A stretch of DNA of 64,000 nucleotides from CAVPGP01 sp963704025 (GTDB lineage Bacteria; Actinomycetota; Thermoleophilia; Gaiellales; Gaiellaceae): the NCBI GenBank assembly GCA_963704025.1, contig CAVPGP010000001.1:186001-250000 (forward strand), written 5' to 3'. Shown here piece by piece: positions 1 through 7,832 of the stretch; the first letter of the stretch is position 1; every line of letters starts with the position of its first letter. The notes beneath the pieces were generated by a model that saw only the letters and a list, made by a program, of their open reading frames with translations, made no database searches and had not been told where the DNA came from. The position numbers and the translations under genes are program-made.

Positions 1-2
1 CG

Positions 3-194
3 TCCACGCAGCCGACCGCGGCGTTCGGCGTCCTGACGAGCATCCGCGGCGACGGTGTGACGGTTCACGCCGATGCGGGCGACCTCTCCTGCAGGACCAC
101 CGACCGGTCGCCGAGCCTCGCCGAGTACCACCTCGGCGACAGCGTCAAGGTCGCCTGCGAGGGCGGCGTCCTGACCGCGATCCATCGCCCGTGA
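3..194 (+). CDS. C-terminal fragment of a hypothetical protein
   Basis: The frame is open from the left edge of the window to a TGA at 192-194 and gives 63 visible residues; the start lies outside. The fragment is rich in small and beta-forming residues (for example GDGVTVHADAGDLSC and DSVKVACEGG), which resembles the end of a small beta-barrel domain as found in exported DUF5666-like proteins, but it is too short to assign a family. Its two cysteines could pair if the protein is exported. It ends about 120 bp before the convergent carboxylase gene. Confidence 0.5.
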   Translation, partial: STQPTAAFGVLTSIRGDGVTVHADAGDLSCRTTDRSPSLAEYHLGDSVKVACEGGVLTAIHRP

Positions 195-288
195 GCTCGC
201 CGTGGGAATCTTCCACGACCCCGAACTGACGCTCGTGCCGGGCCTCGCCCGGTCGGGCGGAGTGCGCCGGCCCAGGCCTGCGCGGCGG

Positions 289-305
289 GCGTCCGGCCCG
301 GACGC
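289..305 (-). terminator. Candidate terminator hairpin after the carboxylase gene
   Basis: A perfect 7-bp stem (GCGTCCG and CGGACGC) with a 3-nt loop lies 12 bp past the stop codon of the minus-strand carboxyltransferase gene. There is no clear U tract, so it is only a plausible transcription end between two convergent genes. Confidence 0.35.
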
Positions 306-317
306 AGAGCCCAGGGA

Positions 318-1910
318 CTACAGCGGCACGTTGCCGTGCTTGCGCGGTGGACGCCGCTCTCTCTTCGTGATCGATGTCTTCAGCGCGTCGATCAAGACGG
401 GCCGCGACCGCCGCGGCTCGATCACCTCGTCGATGTAGCCCCGCTCGGCCGCGGCGTACGGGTTGGCGAAGCGCTCCTTGTAGTCGGCGATCAGCTCGGC
501 GCGCTTCGCCTCGGGGTCGTCTGACTCGGCGAGCTCGCCGCGGAAGACGATGTTGACGGCTCCCTCCGGCCCCATGACCGCCACCTCGGCGGTCGGCCAG
601 GCGAAGTTGAAGTCTGCGCGGATGTGCTTCGAGCTCATGACGTCGTAGGCGCCGCCGTAGGCCTTGCGCGTGATCACCGCGAGCTTCGGGACGGTCGCCT
701 CCGCGTACGCGTAGAGGAGCTTCGCCCCGTGGCGGATGATCCCGCCCCACTCCTGCGCCGTCCCCGGGAGGAAGCCCGGCACGTCGACGAACGTCACGAG
801 TGGGATGTTGAAGGCGTCGCACGTGCGCACGAAGCGCGCTGCCTTGACGGACGAGTCGATGTCGAGCACACCGGCGAGCGCCTTCGGCTGGTTGCCGACG
901 ATCCCCACGGGCCAGCCGCCGAGTCGGGCGAAGCCGCAGACGATGTTCTCTGCGAAGAGCGGCTGGATCTCGAGAAAGTCGCCGTCGTCGACGATGTGGC
1001 CGATCACCTGCTTGATGTCGTACGGCTTCGTCGCCTCGTCGGGGACGATCTCGTCCAGCTCGGGCGCCTCGCGGTCGACCGGGTCCGACGGCTCGGCGTA
1101 AGGCGGCGGCTCGACGTTGTTCTGAGGCAGGAACGAGAGCAGGTAGCGGGCGTCGTCCAGCGCGGACTCCTCGTCCGGGGCCGTCAGGTGCGCGACACCG
1201 GACTTCGAGGCGTGCGTCAAGGCGCCGCCGAGCTCCTCGAAGTCCACCTCCTCGCCGGTGACCGTCTTCACCACGTCGGGGCCGGTGATGAACATGTACG
1301 ACGTCCCCTCGACCATGAGGATGAAGTCCGTCATCGCCGGCGAGTACACCGCGCCGCCGGCGCAAGGCCCCATGATCAGGCTGATCTGCGGGATCACGCC
1401 CGACGCCTGCACGTTGCGCCAGAAGATCTCGGCGTAGCCCGCGAGCGAGACGACCCCTTCCTGGATGCGCGCCCCGCCCGAGTCGTTGATCCCGACGAGT
1501 GGGCAGCCGTACTTGACGGCCATGTCCATCACCTTGCAGATCTTCTCCGCGAAGACCTCTGAGAGCGAGCCGCCGAAGACGGTGAAGTCCTGCGAGAACA
1601 CGAAGACCTTGCGCCCGAAGATCGTCCCGTGCCCGGTGACGACGGCGTCGCCGTACGGCCTGCGCTCGAGCATGCCGAAGTTGGGCTCGCGGTGGCGGAC
1701 GTAGCGGTCGAGCTCGACGAAGGAGCCGGGGTCGAGGAGGCGCTCCGCGCGCTCGCGCGCGAGCAGCTTGCCGGCCTCGCGCTGCTTCGCGACGGACTTC
1801 GCCGAGCCGGCATGGCGCGCCTCGTCGCGAAGCTCTCGCAGCCAGTCGAGCTTCTCCCGCGTCGTCTCGTGGACCCGCTCGTCCTGCCCCTTGTCCGGCG
1901 CCCTGGCCAT
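318..1910 (-). CDS. pccB: Acyl-CoA carboxylase, carboxyltransferase (beta) subunit
   Basis: This 530-aa protein is the biotin-dependent carboxyltransferase that moves a carboxyl group from carboxybiotin to acetyl- or propionyl-CoA. The length and motifs are those of the AccD/PccB family: SGGARIQEGV and GPCAGGAVYSPA in the N-terminal half (acyl-CoA and oxyanion site), GGAYDVMSSKHI in the C-terminal half (biotin site). The N terminus is a charged helix typical of actinobacterial PccB. The ATG at 1908-1910 was chosen because a TAGGCT -10 hexamer ends 7 bp before it; the frame stays open further upstream but without family similarity. No biotin carboxylase alpha subunit is in the window. Substrate (acetyl, propionyl or longer) cannot be told from sequence alone, so the symbol is provisional. 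Confidence 0.9.
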   Translation of the reverse strand: MARAPDKGQDERVHETTREKLDWLRELRDEARHAGSAKSVAKQREAGKLLARERAERLLDPGSFVELDRYVRHREPNFGMLERRPYGDAVVTGHGTIFGRKVFVFSQDFTVFGGSLSEVFAEKICKVMDMAVKYGCPLVGINDSGGARIQEGVVSLAGYAEIFWRNVQASGVIPQISLIMGPCAGGAVYSPAMTDFILMVEGTSYMFITGPDVVKTVTGEEVDFEELGGALTHASKSGVAHLTAPDEESALDDARYLLSFLPQNNVEPPPYAEPSDPVDREAPELDEIVPDEATKPYDIKQVIGHIVDDGDFLEIQPLFAENIVCGFARLGGWPVGIVGNQPKALAGVLDIDSSVKAARFVRTCDAFNIPLVTFVDVPGFLPGTAQEWGGIIRHGAKLLYAYAEATVPKLAVITRKAYGGAYDVMSSKHIRADFNFAWPTAEVAVMGPEGAVNIVFRGELAESDDPEAKRAELIADYKERFANPYAAAERGYIDEVIEPRRSRPVLIDALKTSITKRERRPPRKHGNVPL

Positions 1911-1917
1911 CGCGCGG

Positions 1918-1923
1918 AGCCTA
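1918..1923 (-). promoter_or_regulatory. -10 hexamer (TAGGCT), leaderless type, for pccB
   Basis: TAGGCT on the minus strand lies 7 bp from the ATG of the carboxylase gene. The matching divergent gene at 2040 has the same hexamer, so the repeat at 1937-2022 sits exactly between two divergent core promoters. Confidence 0.5.
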
Positions 1924-1936
1924 CCGCGCCCCAACC

Positions 1937-2022
1937 GGGGACAGTCCCCCGACATGCCCGAAAGAGCCATGTGAGACCGCATGCCCGTCTGTCCCGAACA
2001 GACAGGTCGGGGGACTGTCCCC
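1937..2022. repeat. REP/MITE-like palindromic element with 17-bp terminal inverted repeats
   Basis: The outer arms (1937-1953 and 2006-2022) are perfect 17-bp inverted repeats, and each arm holds the near-palindrome GGGGACAGTCCCC or its complement. A second hairpin, GTCTGT-cccga-ACAGAC, lies at 1987-2003. The whole 86-bp unit is non-coding and fills the space between two divergent promoters. GGGGACAGTCCCC-type palindromes recur in some bacterial genomes and are often linked to REP-associated (Y1) transposases. No transposase is visible here, so mobility in trans is an inference. Confidence 0.75.
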
Positions 2023-2027
2023 AGAGG

Positions 2028-2033
2028 TAGGCT
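2028..2033 (+). promoter_or_regulatory. -10 hexamer (TAGGCT), leaderless type, for the PLP enzyme
   Basis: TAGGCT ends 6 bp before the ATG at 2040, with no Shine-Dalgarno sequence between. The hexamer follows the right arm of the palindromic repeat by 5 bp. Confidence 0.5.
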
Positions 2034-2039
2034 CGCCGT

Positions 2040-3005
2040 ATGGACGCGCTCGATCGCTCCACCGTCTGGCCCTACGACGAGGCAGGCGAGCCGGGTGCGT
2101 TCGTCTATCAGCGGGATGCCCACCCGACCGGCGTCGAGGCCGAACGTGCCCTCGGGGAGCTCGAGGGCGGGGAAGCGCTTCTCTTCCCCTCCGGCACGGG
2201 CGCCGCAACCGCGCTCATCCTGACGGTCTGCTCGCCGGGCGAAACGATCGCGCTCGCGGCCGGCGCCTACTACGGGACCGGCGTTCTGCTGCAGACGCTC
2301 GAACGCTGGGGCATCTCGCACGTCGAGTTCGACCAGACCGGCCCGCCGCCGGACGACGTGCAGCTCGTCTGGCTCGAGGCGCCGTCCAATCCCCTGTTGA
2401 CGATGCCCGACTTCGACGCGGCGGCCGCGCATCCGGCACCGGTGGTCGTCGACGCGACCGCCTCGACGCCGGTCTACCTGCGCGCGCTCGATCGCGGCGC
2501 CGACTTCGTCCTCCACAGCGCGACCAAGTTCCTCGCCGGCCACCACGACGCGCTGCTCGGAGTGGTCGCCTCCCGCGACACAGACGCGATGCAACGCCTC
2601 TGGACGTCGCGCAAGACGCTCGGCATCGTCGCGGCGCCGGACCCTGCGTGGCTCCTGCTGCGTGGCCTGAAGACGCTCACGATCCGGATGGAGCGGCACA
2701 CGGCCAGCGCGACAGTGATCGCCGAGCGCCTCGGCCAACACCCTGCGGTGGAGGTCGTCCGCTATCCGGGCTTCGGTGGGCTGCTCTCCTTCGACGTCGC
2801 CGGCGGCGAGGCCGCGCGCCGTGTCGAGACCGCGACGACGCTGATCCGCAACGCCACGAGCCTCGGCGGCGTCGACTCCTCGATGGAGACCCGCCACCGT
2901 TGGGAAGGCGACCGCGTCCCGCCGGGGTTGCTGCGGCTCTCCGTCGGGCTAGAGCCCGCGGACGACGTCTGGGACGACCTCGCCGCTGCACTCGCGCTCG
3001 CGTAG
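2040..3005 (+). CDS. Cys/Met metabolism PLP-dependent enzyme (trans-sulfuration family)
   Basis: This 321-aa protein belongs to the cystathionine gamma-synthase / gamma-lyase fold-type I family. Visible marks are the PLP-phosphate loop region (FPSGTGAATAL, about residues 49-59), the APSNP substrate motif near 114, the conserved Asp of VVVDATAST that contacts the pyridine nitrogen, and the Schiff-base lysine K163 in HSATKFLAGHHDA. The C-terminal SVGLEPADDVWDDL matches the family end. It is shorter than usual (about 380-400 aa), mainly at the N terminus and in the C-terminal half. Lyase, gamma-synthase or sulfhydrylase activity cannot be decided, and no other methionine or cysteine genes are near. 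Confidence 0.82.
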   Translation: MDALDRSTVWPYDEAGEPGAFVYQRDAHPTGVEAERALGELEGGEALLFPSGTGAATALILTVCSPGETIALAAGAYYGTGVLLQTLERWGISHVEFDQTGPPPDDVQLVWLEAPSNPLLTMPDFDAAAAHPAPVVVDATASTPVYLRALDRGADFVLHSATKFLAGHHDALLGVVASRDTDAMQRLWTSRKTLGIVAAPDPAWLLLRGLKTLTIRMERHTASATVIAERLGQHPAVEVVRYPGFGGLLSFDVAGGEAARRVETATTLIRNATSLGGVDSSMETRHRWEGDRVPPGLLRLSVGLEPADDVWDDLAAALALA

Positions 3006-3041
3006 CCCGCACCGCCGGCGCGGGAGCGGAAGCCCATCGCC

Positions 3042-3047
3042 TACGAT
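3042..3047 (+). promoter_or_regulatory. -10 hexamer (TACGAT) for the universal stress protein gene
   Basis: TACGAT ends 8 bp before the ATG at 3056, so the transcript would be leaderless or nearly so. The intervening bases contain CGGAG, so weak Shine-Dalgarno use is also possible. Confidence 0.4.
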
Positions 3048-3055
3048 CCCCGGAG

Positions 3056-3487
3056 ATGACGCTCGTCGTCGGTGTGGACGGCTCGGACGCCTCAAAGAAC
3101 GCGCTGCGCTGGGCGGTCGAGGAGGCCCGGCTACGGAGGGCTCCACTGGTCGCGCTGCACGCGTGGGAGCCGCCCATCATCGTTCCCGACTTGTCGCCCG
3201 CGCCGACCGTCGACCTGCCGGCGGTCGTCGCTGAAGCGGAGCAGGGCGCGACGCGAATCCTGGAGAGAACCGTGGAGGAGGTCGTCGGGGAGGTCTCGGG
3301 CGTCGAGATCCGCCCCGTCGTGGTCGAAGGCGCCCCCGCACAGGCGCTGATCGACGCCGTCAAGGACGCCGAGCTGCTGGTGGTCGGCTCACGCGGCCAC
3401 GGTGGTTTCGGGGCGCTGCTGCTCGGCTCGGTGAGCATGCAGTGCGCGCTGCACGCGGCCTGCCCGGTCGTGATCCACCGCGCATAG
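3056..3487 (+). CDS. Universal stress protein (UspA family)
   Basis: A 143-aa single-domain protein of the usual Usp length. The N-terminal strand ends in VVGVDGSDAS, and the ATP-binding signature G-2x-G-9x-G-(S/T) is present as GSRGHGGFGALLLGSVS, so this is probably an ATP-binding type that dimerises through its C-terminal strand (CPVVIHRA). Usp proteins are cytoplasmic and respond to starvation, hypoxia or redox stress; the specific role here is unknown. The gene starts 50 bp after the PLP enzyme and is followed by a tRNA gene. Confidence 0.9.
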   Translation: MTLVVGVDGSDASKNALRWAVEEARLRRAPLVALHAWEPPIIVPDLSPAPTVDLPAVVAEAEQGATRILERTVEEVVGEVSGVEIRPVVVEGAPAQALIDAVKDAELLVVGSRGHGGFGALLLGSVSMQCALHAACPVVIHRA

Positions 3488-3556
3488 CCGCGCGTGTTTC
3501 AGCCGAGCCGCCGGCTTTCCCGAGCCCGAGCGGCCTCCGCGTACGATGTGCGGCGC

Positions 3557-3629
3557 GCCGGAGTAGCTCAGCTGGTAGAGCAACCGCCTTGTAAGCGGTA
3601 GGTCGTGGGTTCGAGTCCCTCCTCCGGCT
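3557..3629 (+). tRNA. tRNA-Thr (anticodon TGT)
   Basis: A full cloverleaf can be drawn: acceptor GCCGGAG paired with CTCCGGC, D arm around GCTCAGCTGGTAGAGC, anticodon stem ACCGC/GCGGT with loop CTTGTAA (anticodon TGT, reads ACA), and T loop TTCGAGT. The T stem GTGGG/CCCTC has one T-T mismatch. The discriminator base is T and CCA is not encoded. A TACGAT hexamer lies 9 bp upstream and may be its -10 element. Confidence 0.96.
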
Positions 3630-3672
3630 CTCCGCCTCGCGGCGGCGAGGCAGCAGTCCGGCGGGCCTCGCG

Positions 3673-4572
3673 CTACGTCGCGGCGCCGCCGCCGCGCTCC
3701 TCTTTGTTTCGCTCGGTATCGCGCTCTGCGTCGCGCCCGAGGGCGACGACAATCTCCGCACCGAAGAGCATCGCCGCGGCGCCGGCGTAGACGACGAGCA
3801 GAAAGCCGAGCAGTGCGCCGAGCGAGCCGTAGACGATGCTCAGCCTGTCGAAGCGTGCGAGGTAGGCGCCGTATGCGACCGTCGCGAGCTGATAGCCGGT
3901 TGCCCCGACGAGGGCACCGGGCCAGAGCGCCCGCCAGTCCGGCCTGACCGGCGGCAGGATCCGGTAGATCCCGAGCAGGGCGCAGGCCGTGAGCGCGAGC
4001 GTGCCACCGATTCCGATCAGCTGGCCGAGGGCCCGCAGCGCCCAGCTTGCGGCCGGCGCGTCGCTGCCCGGAGCGAGCTCGCCGACTCCCTGTGCCAGGA
4101 CGGCCACCGCGAAGCTCCCCAGCGCAAAGAGACCGGCTGCGAACACGAGCGCGACGTCGAGCACCTTCCCCCTGATGTAGGCCCGGCGCACATGTTGCTC
4201 CCAGATCTCCGCGAAGGCGAGGCGAATCGAGCCGATCATGGCGCTCGCCGTCCAGAGCAGGCCGGCGAGGGCGACCGCTCCGGCAACGGACGCCGTCGCG
4301 CCCCGCCCCTCGAGCGACCGCCGCACGCTCTCCTCCAGGCCGCTCGAACCCGAGAGCGACTCGACGACCCAGTCGGTGACGGCGGCACGCCACTCGGCCG
4401 GGATGAGCAGGTCGATCAGCGCGACGAGGAACGCCACGAGCGGGACGAGCGAGAAGAGCACGCGGAACGCGATCGCCGCCGCGTTCTGCGTCGCGCGATG
4501 AGAGGCGTAGCCGCCGATCGCAGCGCGGACGACTCGCCGGATGGTCCCCAGGGCGTGCGAGGCGCCGGCCAA
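3673..4572 (-). CDS. YihY/BrkB-family integral membrane protein
   Basis: About 299 aa with six hydrophobic segments and the family pattern: an N-terminal AAIAFRVLFSLVPLVAFLVAL helix start, a long loop, then LRALGQLIGIGG, PDWRALWPGALVGA and the last YGSLGALLGFLLVVYAGAAAMLFGAE. This is the YihY/BrkB (formerly RNase BN) fold, a membrane protein of unknown transport or envelope role. The polar C-terminal tail is cytoplasmic. The start is uncertain: no ATG or GTG follows the stop of sigH, so TTG at 4572 is used, leaving 17 bp after sigH. Co-transcription with sigH is likely. Confidence 0.8.
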   Translation of the reverse strand: MAGASHALGTIRRVVRAAIGGYASHRATQNAAAIAFRVLFSLVPLVAFLVALIDLLIPAEWRAAVTDWVVESLSGSSGLEESVRRSLEGRGATASVAGAVALAGLLWTASAMIGSIRLAFAEIWEQHVRRAYIRGKVLDVALVFAAGLFALGSFAVAVLAQGVGELAPGSDAPAASWALRALGQLIGIGGTLALTACALLGIYRILPPVRPDWRALWPGALVGATGYQLATVAYGAYLARFDRLSIVYGSLGALLGFLLVVYAGAAAMLFGAEIVVALGRDAERDTERNKEERGGGAAT

Positions 4573-4589
4573 CGCTCGCGCCCCGAGGG

Positions 4590-5255
4590 CTAGAGCAGGA
4601 CCTGGCGCGACTTCTGGTGCGTCAGGATCTTGCGCTTCACCCGCTGCAGTGCGTTGTCGATCGTCTTCGTGTCGCAGCCGAGGATCTCCGCCATCGACTC
4701 GTACGACTCGCCCTCGAGGTAGAGGCGCAGCGCCTCGGCCTCGAGCGTCGAGAGGCCGGTGCCGAGCGCGAAGACGAGGCTCTGGAGCTCCTCGGTGGAG
4801 ATCACGCAGACGGAGGGCTCCTGGGTATGCGGGCCTGGCAGCGCCTCGCCGAGTGTGCATTCGCCGTCCACGTCCTGACCGGCCGGCGTGTGGCTGAACG
4901 AGACGTAGGTGTTCAGGGGTGCGTGCTTGAAGCGGGTCGCCGTCTTGATCGCCGTGATGATCTGCCGCGTCACGCAGAGCTCGGCGAAGCTGCGGAACGA
5001 CGTCTCCTTGTCGGGGCGGAAGTCCCGCACGGCCTTGTAGAGACCGATCAGGCCCTCCTGGACCAGATCCTCGGAATCGCCGCCGGCCAGGAAGTAGGAG
5101 CTGGCCTTGAGCCGAACAAAGCCCGTGTAACGCTTGATCAGCGCGTCGAGGGCAGTGCCGTCACCGTTGCGCGCCTTCAGGACGAGTTGCAGATCCTCAA
5201 GCTCCCGTTGAGCCTTTTGCGCGGTCTTCAGCGCGGTTGCCGGTCTGGCTGCCAA
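4590..5255 (-). CDS. sigH: Sporulation-type RNA polymerase sigma factor SigH
   Basis: A 221-aa sigma-70 family protein with region 2 (DLVQEGLIGLYKAVRDFRPD, then SFRSFAELCVTRQIITAIK) that is strikingly like Bacillus SigH, and a region 4 with the helix-turn-helix YESMAEILGCDTKTIDNALQ. It directs core polymerase to alternative promoters; in Bacillus this is the transition to stationary phase and sporulation. The TTG start at 5255 is supported by GGGAGAA placed 5 bp upstream. The position next to yacP, rlmB and cysS is the same as in Bacillus. What it controls in a non-endospore former is unknown. Confidence 0.93.
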   Translation of the reverse strand: MAARPATALKTAQKAQRELEDLQLVLKARNGDGTALDALIKRYTGFVRLKASSYFLAGGDSEDLVQEGLIGLYKAVRDFRPDKETSFRSFAELCVTRQIITAIKTATRFKHAPLNTYVSFSHTPAGQDVDGECTLGEALPGPHTQEPSVCVISTEELQSLVFALGTGLSTLEAEALRLYLEGESYESMAEILGCDTKTIDNALQRVKRKILTHQKSRQVLL

Positions 5256-5378
5256 GGGTGTTCTCCCGGTATTTGCGGACGTTGGCAGGGTAAACTCTCA
5301 CCCTGAAGTTGAGGTGAAATTAGCACGGAACGCGTAGATTTACAAGAACCTTGCAAAGGTCCCGGTCCCTAAGGGGTT

Positions 5379-5816
5379 TTATGCATTCTCCCCGCGGCGA
5401 AGCCGTTCCAGCCTGGCGCGCGTCTCCTCGTCCAGCCGGTCGCCGAGCTCGCTGCGGCGCTCCTTGCGGCTCCCTCCGACCTGCATGTCCCCGAGGAAGG
5501 TCTGCGAGCGGAGCGTCTGCACCTGGCGTCCCGCGGTACCCCTGACGGCGGTGTCGGACGAGACGACGCAGACGCGCTCGCGGCCGCGGTTCTCGGCCGC
5601 GAGCCGTTCGAGCAGCGTGTCCGCGTGTGGGTGGTAGCGAACCGAGAGCGGCCCCCGCTCGGCGTCCGTCCCCGCGCCGTCGAACACCACGACACCGCGC
5701 GCTCCCTTCAGCGCGACGAAGCTTGCGAGCGAGTCGACGAGCTCCCGCGTGTCCTCGAACCCGCCGGCGTGCAGGAGGTTGTAGCCGTCGAAGAGGTAGA
5801 GCGTCGGGTCGGCCAT
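5379..5816 (-). CDS. yacP: NYN-domain RNase, YacP/Rae1 family
   Basis: This 145-aa protein has the NYN/PIN-like nuclease start LYLFDGYNLLHA with the first metal-binding Asp, then VVVFDGAGT and VCVVSSDTAVRG with further acidic residues, and a basic helical C terminus. The family includes Bacillus Rae1 (YacP), a ribosome-associated endoribonuclease that cuts mRNA in the A site. Gene order rlmB-yacP-sigH is the same as in Bacillus, which strongly supports orthology. The gap to sigH is about 120 bp and the gap to rlmB only 30 bp, filled by a perfect palindrome that includes the likely ribosome binding site. Confidence 0.88.
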   Translation of the reverse strand: MADPTLYLFDGYNLLHAGGFEDTRELVDSLASFVALKGARGVVVFDGAGTDAERGPLSVRYHPHADTLLERLAAENRGRERVCVVSSDTAVRGTAGRQVQTLRSQTFLGDMQVGGSRKERRSELGDRLDEETRARLERLRRGENA

Positions 5817-5817
5817 C

Positions 5818-5841
5818 TGATGGAGGTGTACACCTCCATCA
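5818..5841. promoter_or_regulatory. 24-bp perfect palindrome between rlmB and yacP
   Basis: The two halves TGATGGAGGTGT and ACACCTCCATCA form a perfect dyad. In the minus-strand mRNA the left half carries GGAGGTG, the only Shine-Dalgarno-like sequence before the yacP ATG (start 5816), and a hairpin would pair GGAGG with CCTCC. As DNA, the core GGTGTACACC resembles an operator for a dimeric regulator such as a GntR-type protein. Either reading is an inference. Confidence 0.6.
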
Positions 5842-5846
5842 CTCTC

Positions 5847-6554
5847 TCACGAAGCGCCGCGTTGCCGTCTCGCCTCGAAGAGGAAGACCCCGGCCGCGAC
5901 CGACACGTTCAGCGAGTCGACGCGGCCGGAGAGCGGAATCGAGACGATTCCGTCGCAGGCGCGGCGCACGAGCGGGCGCAGCCCACGGCCTTCGGCGCCG
6001 AAGACAACCGCAGCGCCGGAGCGGAGATCGGCCTCCCACAGGGTCTGCTCGCCTTCCCCGGCAGCGCCCCAGACCCAGAGATCCGGCCCCTTGACCTCGT
6101 TCAGGTAGCGCGCCAGGTTCGTCACCACGGCGACCGGCAGGTGCTCCACGGCTCCCGCCGATGCCTTGCACACCGCCGCGGTGACCGTCGCGGAACCGTG
6201 GGCGGGCAAGACCACGCCGCTCGCCCCCGCGCCTTCGGCGCTCCGGATCACGGCTCCCAGGTTGTGCGGGTCGGACACCTGATCGAGGGCGACGACGAGC
6301 GGCGCGACCCCGGCAACGAGCGAATCGGCCTCTGCGTAGCGGTACGGCTCGGACCACGCGACGACGCCCTGGTGATCCCGCGTGCCGGCCGCCTCCGTCA
6401 GCTCGCGCTCCAGCTTCGTCTTGACCCGCTGCTCGCGGAGCCACGGCTCGGAAGCGAGCGCCCGCTCGGTCGCCCAGATCTCCAGCACCTGCCGGCGACC
6501 GGCACGCAGCGCCTCGCGGACGGGATTCCGCCCGTAGATCAGATCGCGGCTCAC
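5847..6554 (-). CDS. rlmB: 23S rRNA (guanosine-2'-O-)-methyltransferase RlmB (SpoU family)
   Basis: A 235-aa SPOUT methyltransferase with the N-terminal substrate-binding domain (IYGRNPVREALRAG) and the three trefoil-knot motifs: DPHNLGAVIRSAE (motif 1), VVFGAEGRGL (motif 2) and IPLSGRVDSLNVSVAAGVFL (motif 3). The family methylates G2251 in the peptidyl-transferase P loop of 23S rRNA with S-adenosylmethionine. Its ATG overlaps the stop codon of cysS by 4 bp, so the two are translationally coupled. Confidence 0.93.
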   Translation of the reverse strand: MSRDLIYGRNPVREALRAGRRQVLEIWATERALASEPWLREQRVKTKLERELTEAAGTRDHQGVVAWSEPYRYAEADSLVAGVAPLVVALDQVSDPHNLGAVIRSAEGAGASGVVLPAHGSATVTAAVCKASAGAVEHLPVAVVTNLARYLNEVKGPDLWVWGAAGEGEQTLWEADLRSGAAVVFGAEGRGLRPLVRRACDGIVSIPLSGRVDSLNVSVAAGVFLFEARRQRGAS

Positions 6555-7832
6555 CCGCGGCGGACGAGCCGGTAGCCGACGCCCTCGTCTCGCACGTCCC
6601 AGCCGAGCGCGGCGATCCGGTCCCGAAGCTCATCCGAAGCGGCCCACTCCTTGGCGGAGCGCGCCTCGCGACGCTGCTCCGCGAGCTCGACGACTTCGTC
6701 GGGCGCCGCCTCCTGCTCGGCGAGCGAGCCGAGGCCGAAGACCTCGAGCCCGCGGCGCAGGAGCTCGTGGTACCCGTTGCGGCGCCACTCGTGGAACAGG
6801 CTGAGCGCGTCCGGCGTGTTGAAGTCGTCGTCGAGCACCGCCACGAGGCGCTCCCATTCGCCTGCAGGAGCGTCCTTGCGCCTCCTCGGCGAAGCCGTCG
6901 CGGAACGTCTGCACCTGGGCCGCAGCCTGGGCCATCGTCGTCTCGGAGAAGTCGAGCGGCTTTCGCCAGTGTCCGGTCATGAAGAAGAGGAGGAGCGTCT
7001 CACGGCCCCACGTGTCGAGCGCTTCGCGGATCGTGACGACGTTTCCGGCCGACTTGGACATCTTCTCGCTCGTGAACTGCAGCAGCCCGTTGTGCATCCA
7101 CAGCTGCGCGAACGGGTGCCCGAGGGCCCGCGACTGCGCGATCTCGTTCTCGTGATGCGGGAAGACCAGGTCGAGCCCGCCGCCGTGGATCTCGAACACC
7201 GGGCCGAGCAGCTCCTCGGCCATCACCGAGCACTCGATGTGCCACCCCGGCCGTCCCCGTCCCCACGGCGAATCCCACCAGGTGTCCTCGCCCGGCTTGT
7301 TCGCCTTCCAGAGCGCGAAGTCGCGCGGATCCTCCTTGAGCGGGTTCGGCTCCTGCTCCTCGACCTGGTCGGGGCGCTGGCCCGAGAGCCGGCCGTACTC
7401 GGGGAAGCTCGAGACCCGGTAGTAGACGTCCCCCTCGACGGCGTAGGCGTGACCGCCGGCGATCAGCTCCTCGATGGCGTTGACGATGTGCGGCACGTGC
7501 TCGGTCGCCTTCGGGAGGTGGTCCGGCATGCCGAGGCCGAGGTCGCCGGTGTCCTCCAGGTACCACTCGGTCGCCCGCGCGGCGAGCTCGGCGCTCGCGC
7601 CGGGTGCGGCCTCGTAGATCTTGTCGTTGATGTCCGTGATGTTGTGGACGAGCGACGCCTCGTAGCCGAGCTCCGGGAGCCAACGACGGAGCCACATGCC
7701 GAGCACGAACGGCACGGCGTTTCCCACGTGTGCGCGCGCGTACACCGTCGGGCCGCAGATGTACATCCGGATCGGCCCCGGCGGCTTCGGAAGCTCGAGC
7801 TTCCCGCGTGTGTAGGTGTCAGAGAGCCGCAT
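6551..7832 (-). CDS. cysS: Cysteinyl-tRNA synthetase (frameshifted in this sequence)
   Basis: The N-terminal part shows the class I synthetase core: CGPTVYARAHVGNAVPF (HIGH-type motif preceded by a zinc Cys), the zinc ligands in HIECSVM and HHENEIAQS, and EKMSKSAGNVV (KMSKS). After FRDGFAEEA the frame is lost. One base fewer at about 6878 restores the reading as KDAPAGEWERLVAVLDDDFN and on to the normal C terminus, giving a 426-aa protein. The C-terminal helical domain argues for CysS and against the shorter-tailed mycothiol ligase MshC. CysS is essential, so a one-base insertion error in the assembly is more likely than a dead gene. It overlaps gltX by 14 bp and rlmB by 4 bp. Confidence 0.9.

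Noticed and set aside
318..2897. An 859-codon frame that would extend the carboxylase gene through the PLP gene region
   Set aside because: The extra N-terminal part is antisense to a real gene and contains the palindromic repeat; the family start and the -10 hexamer place the start at 1910.
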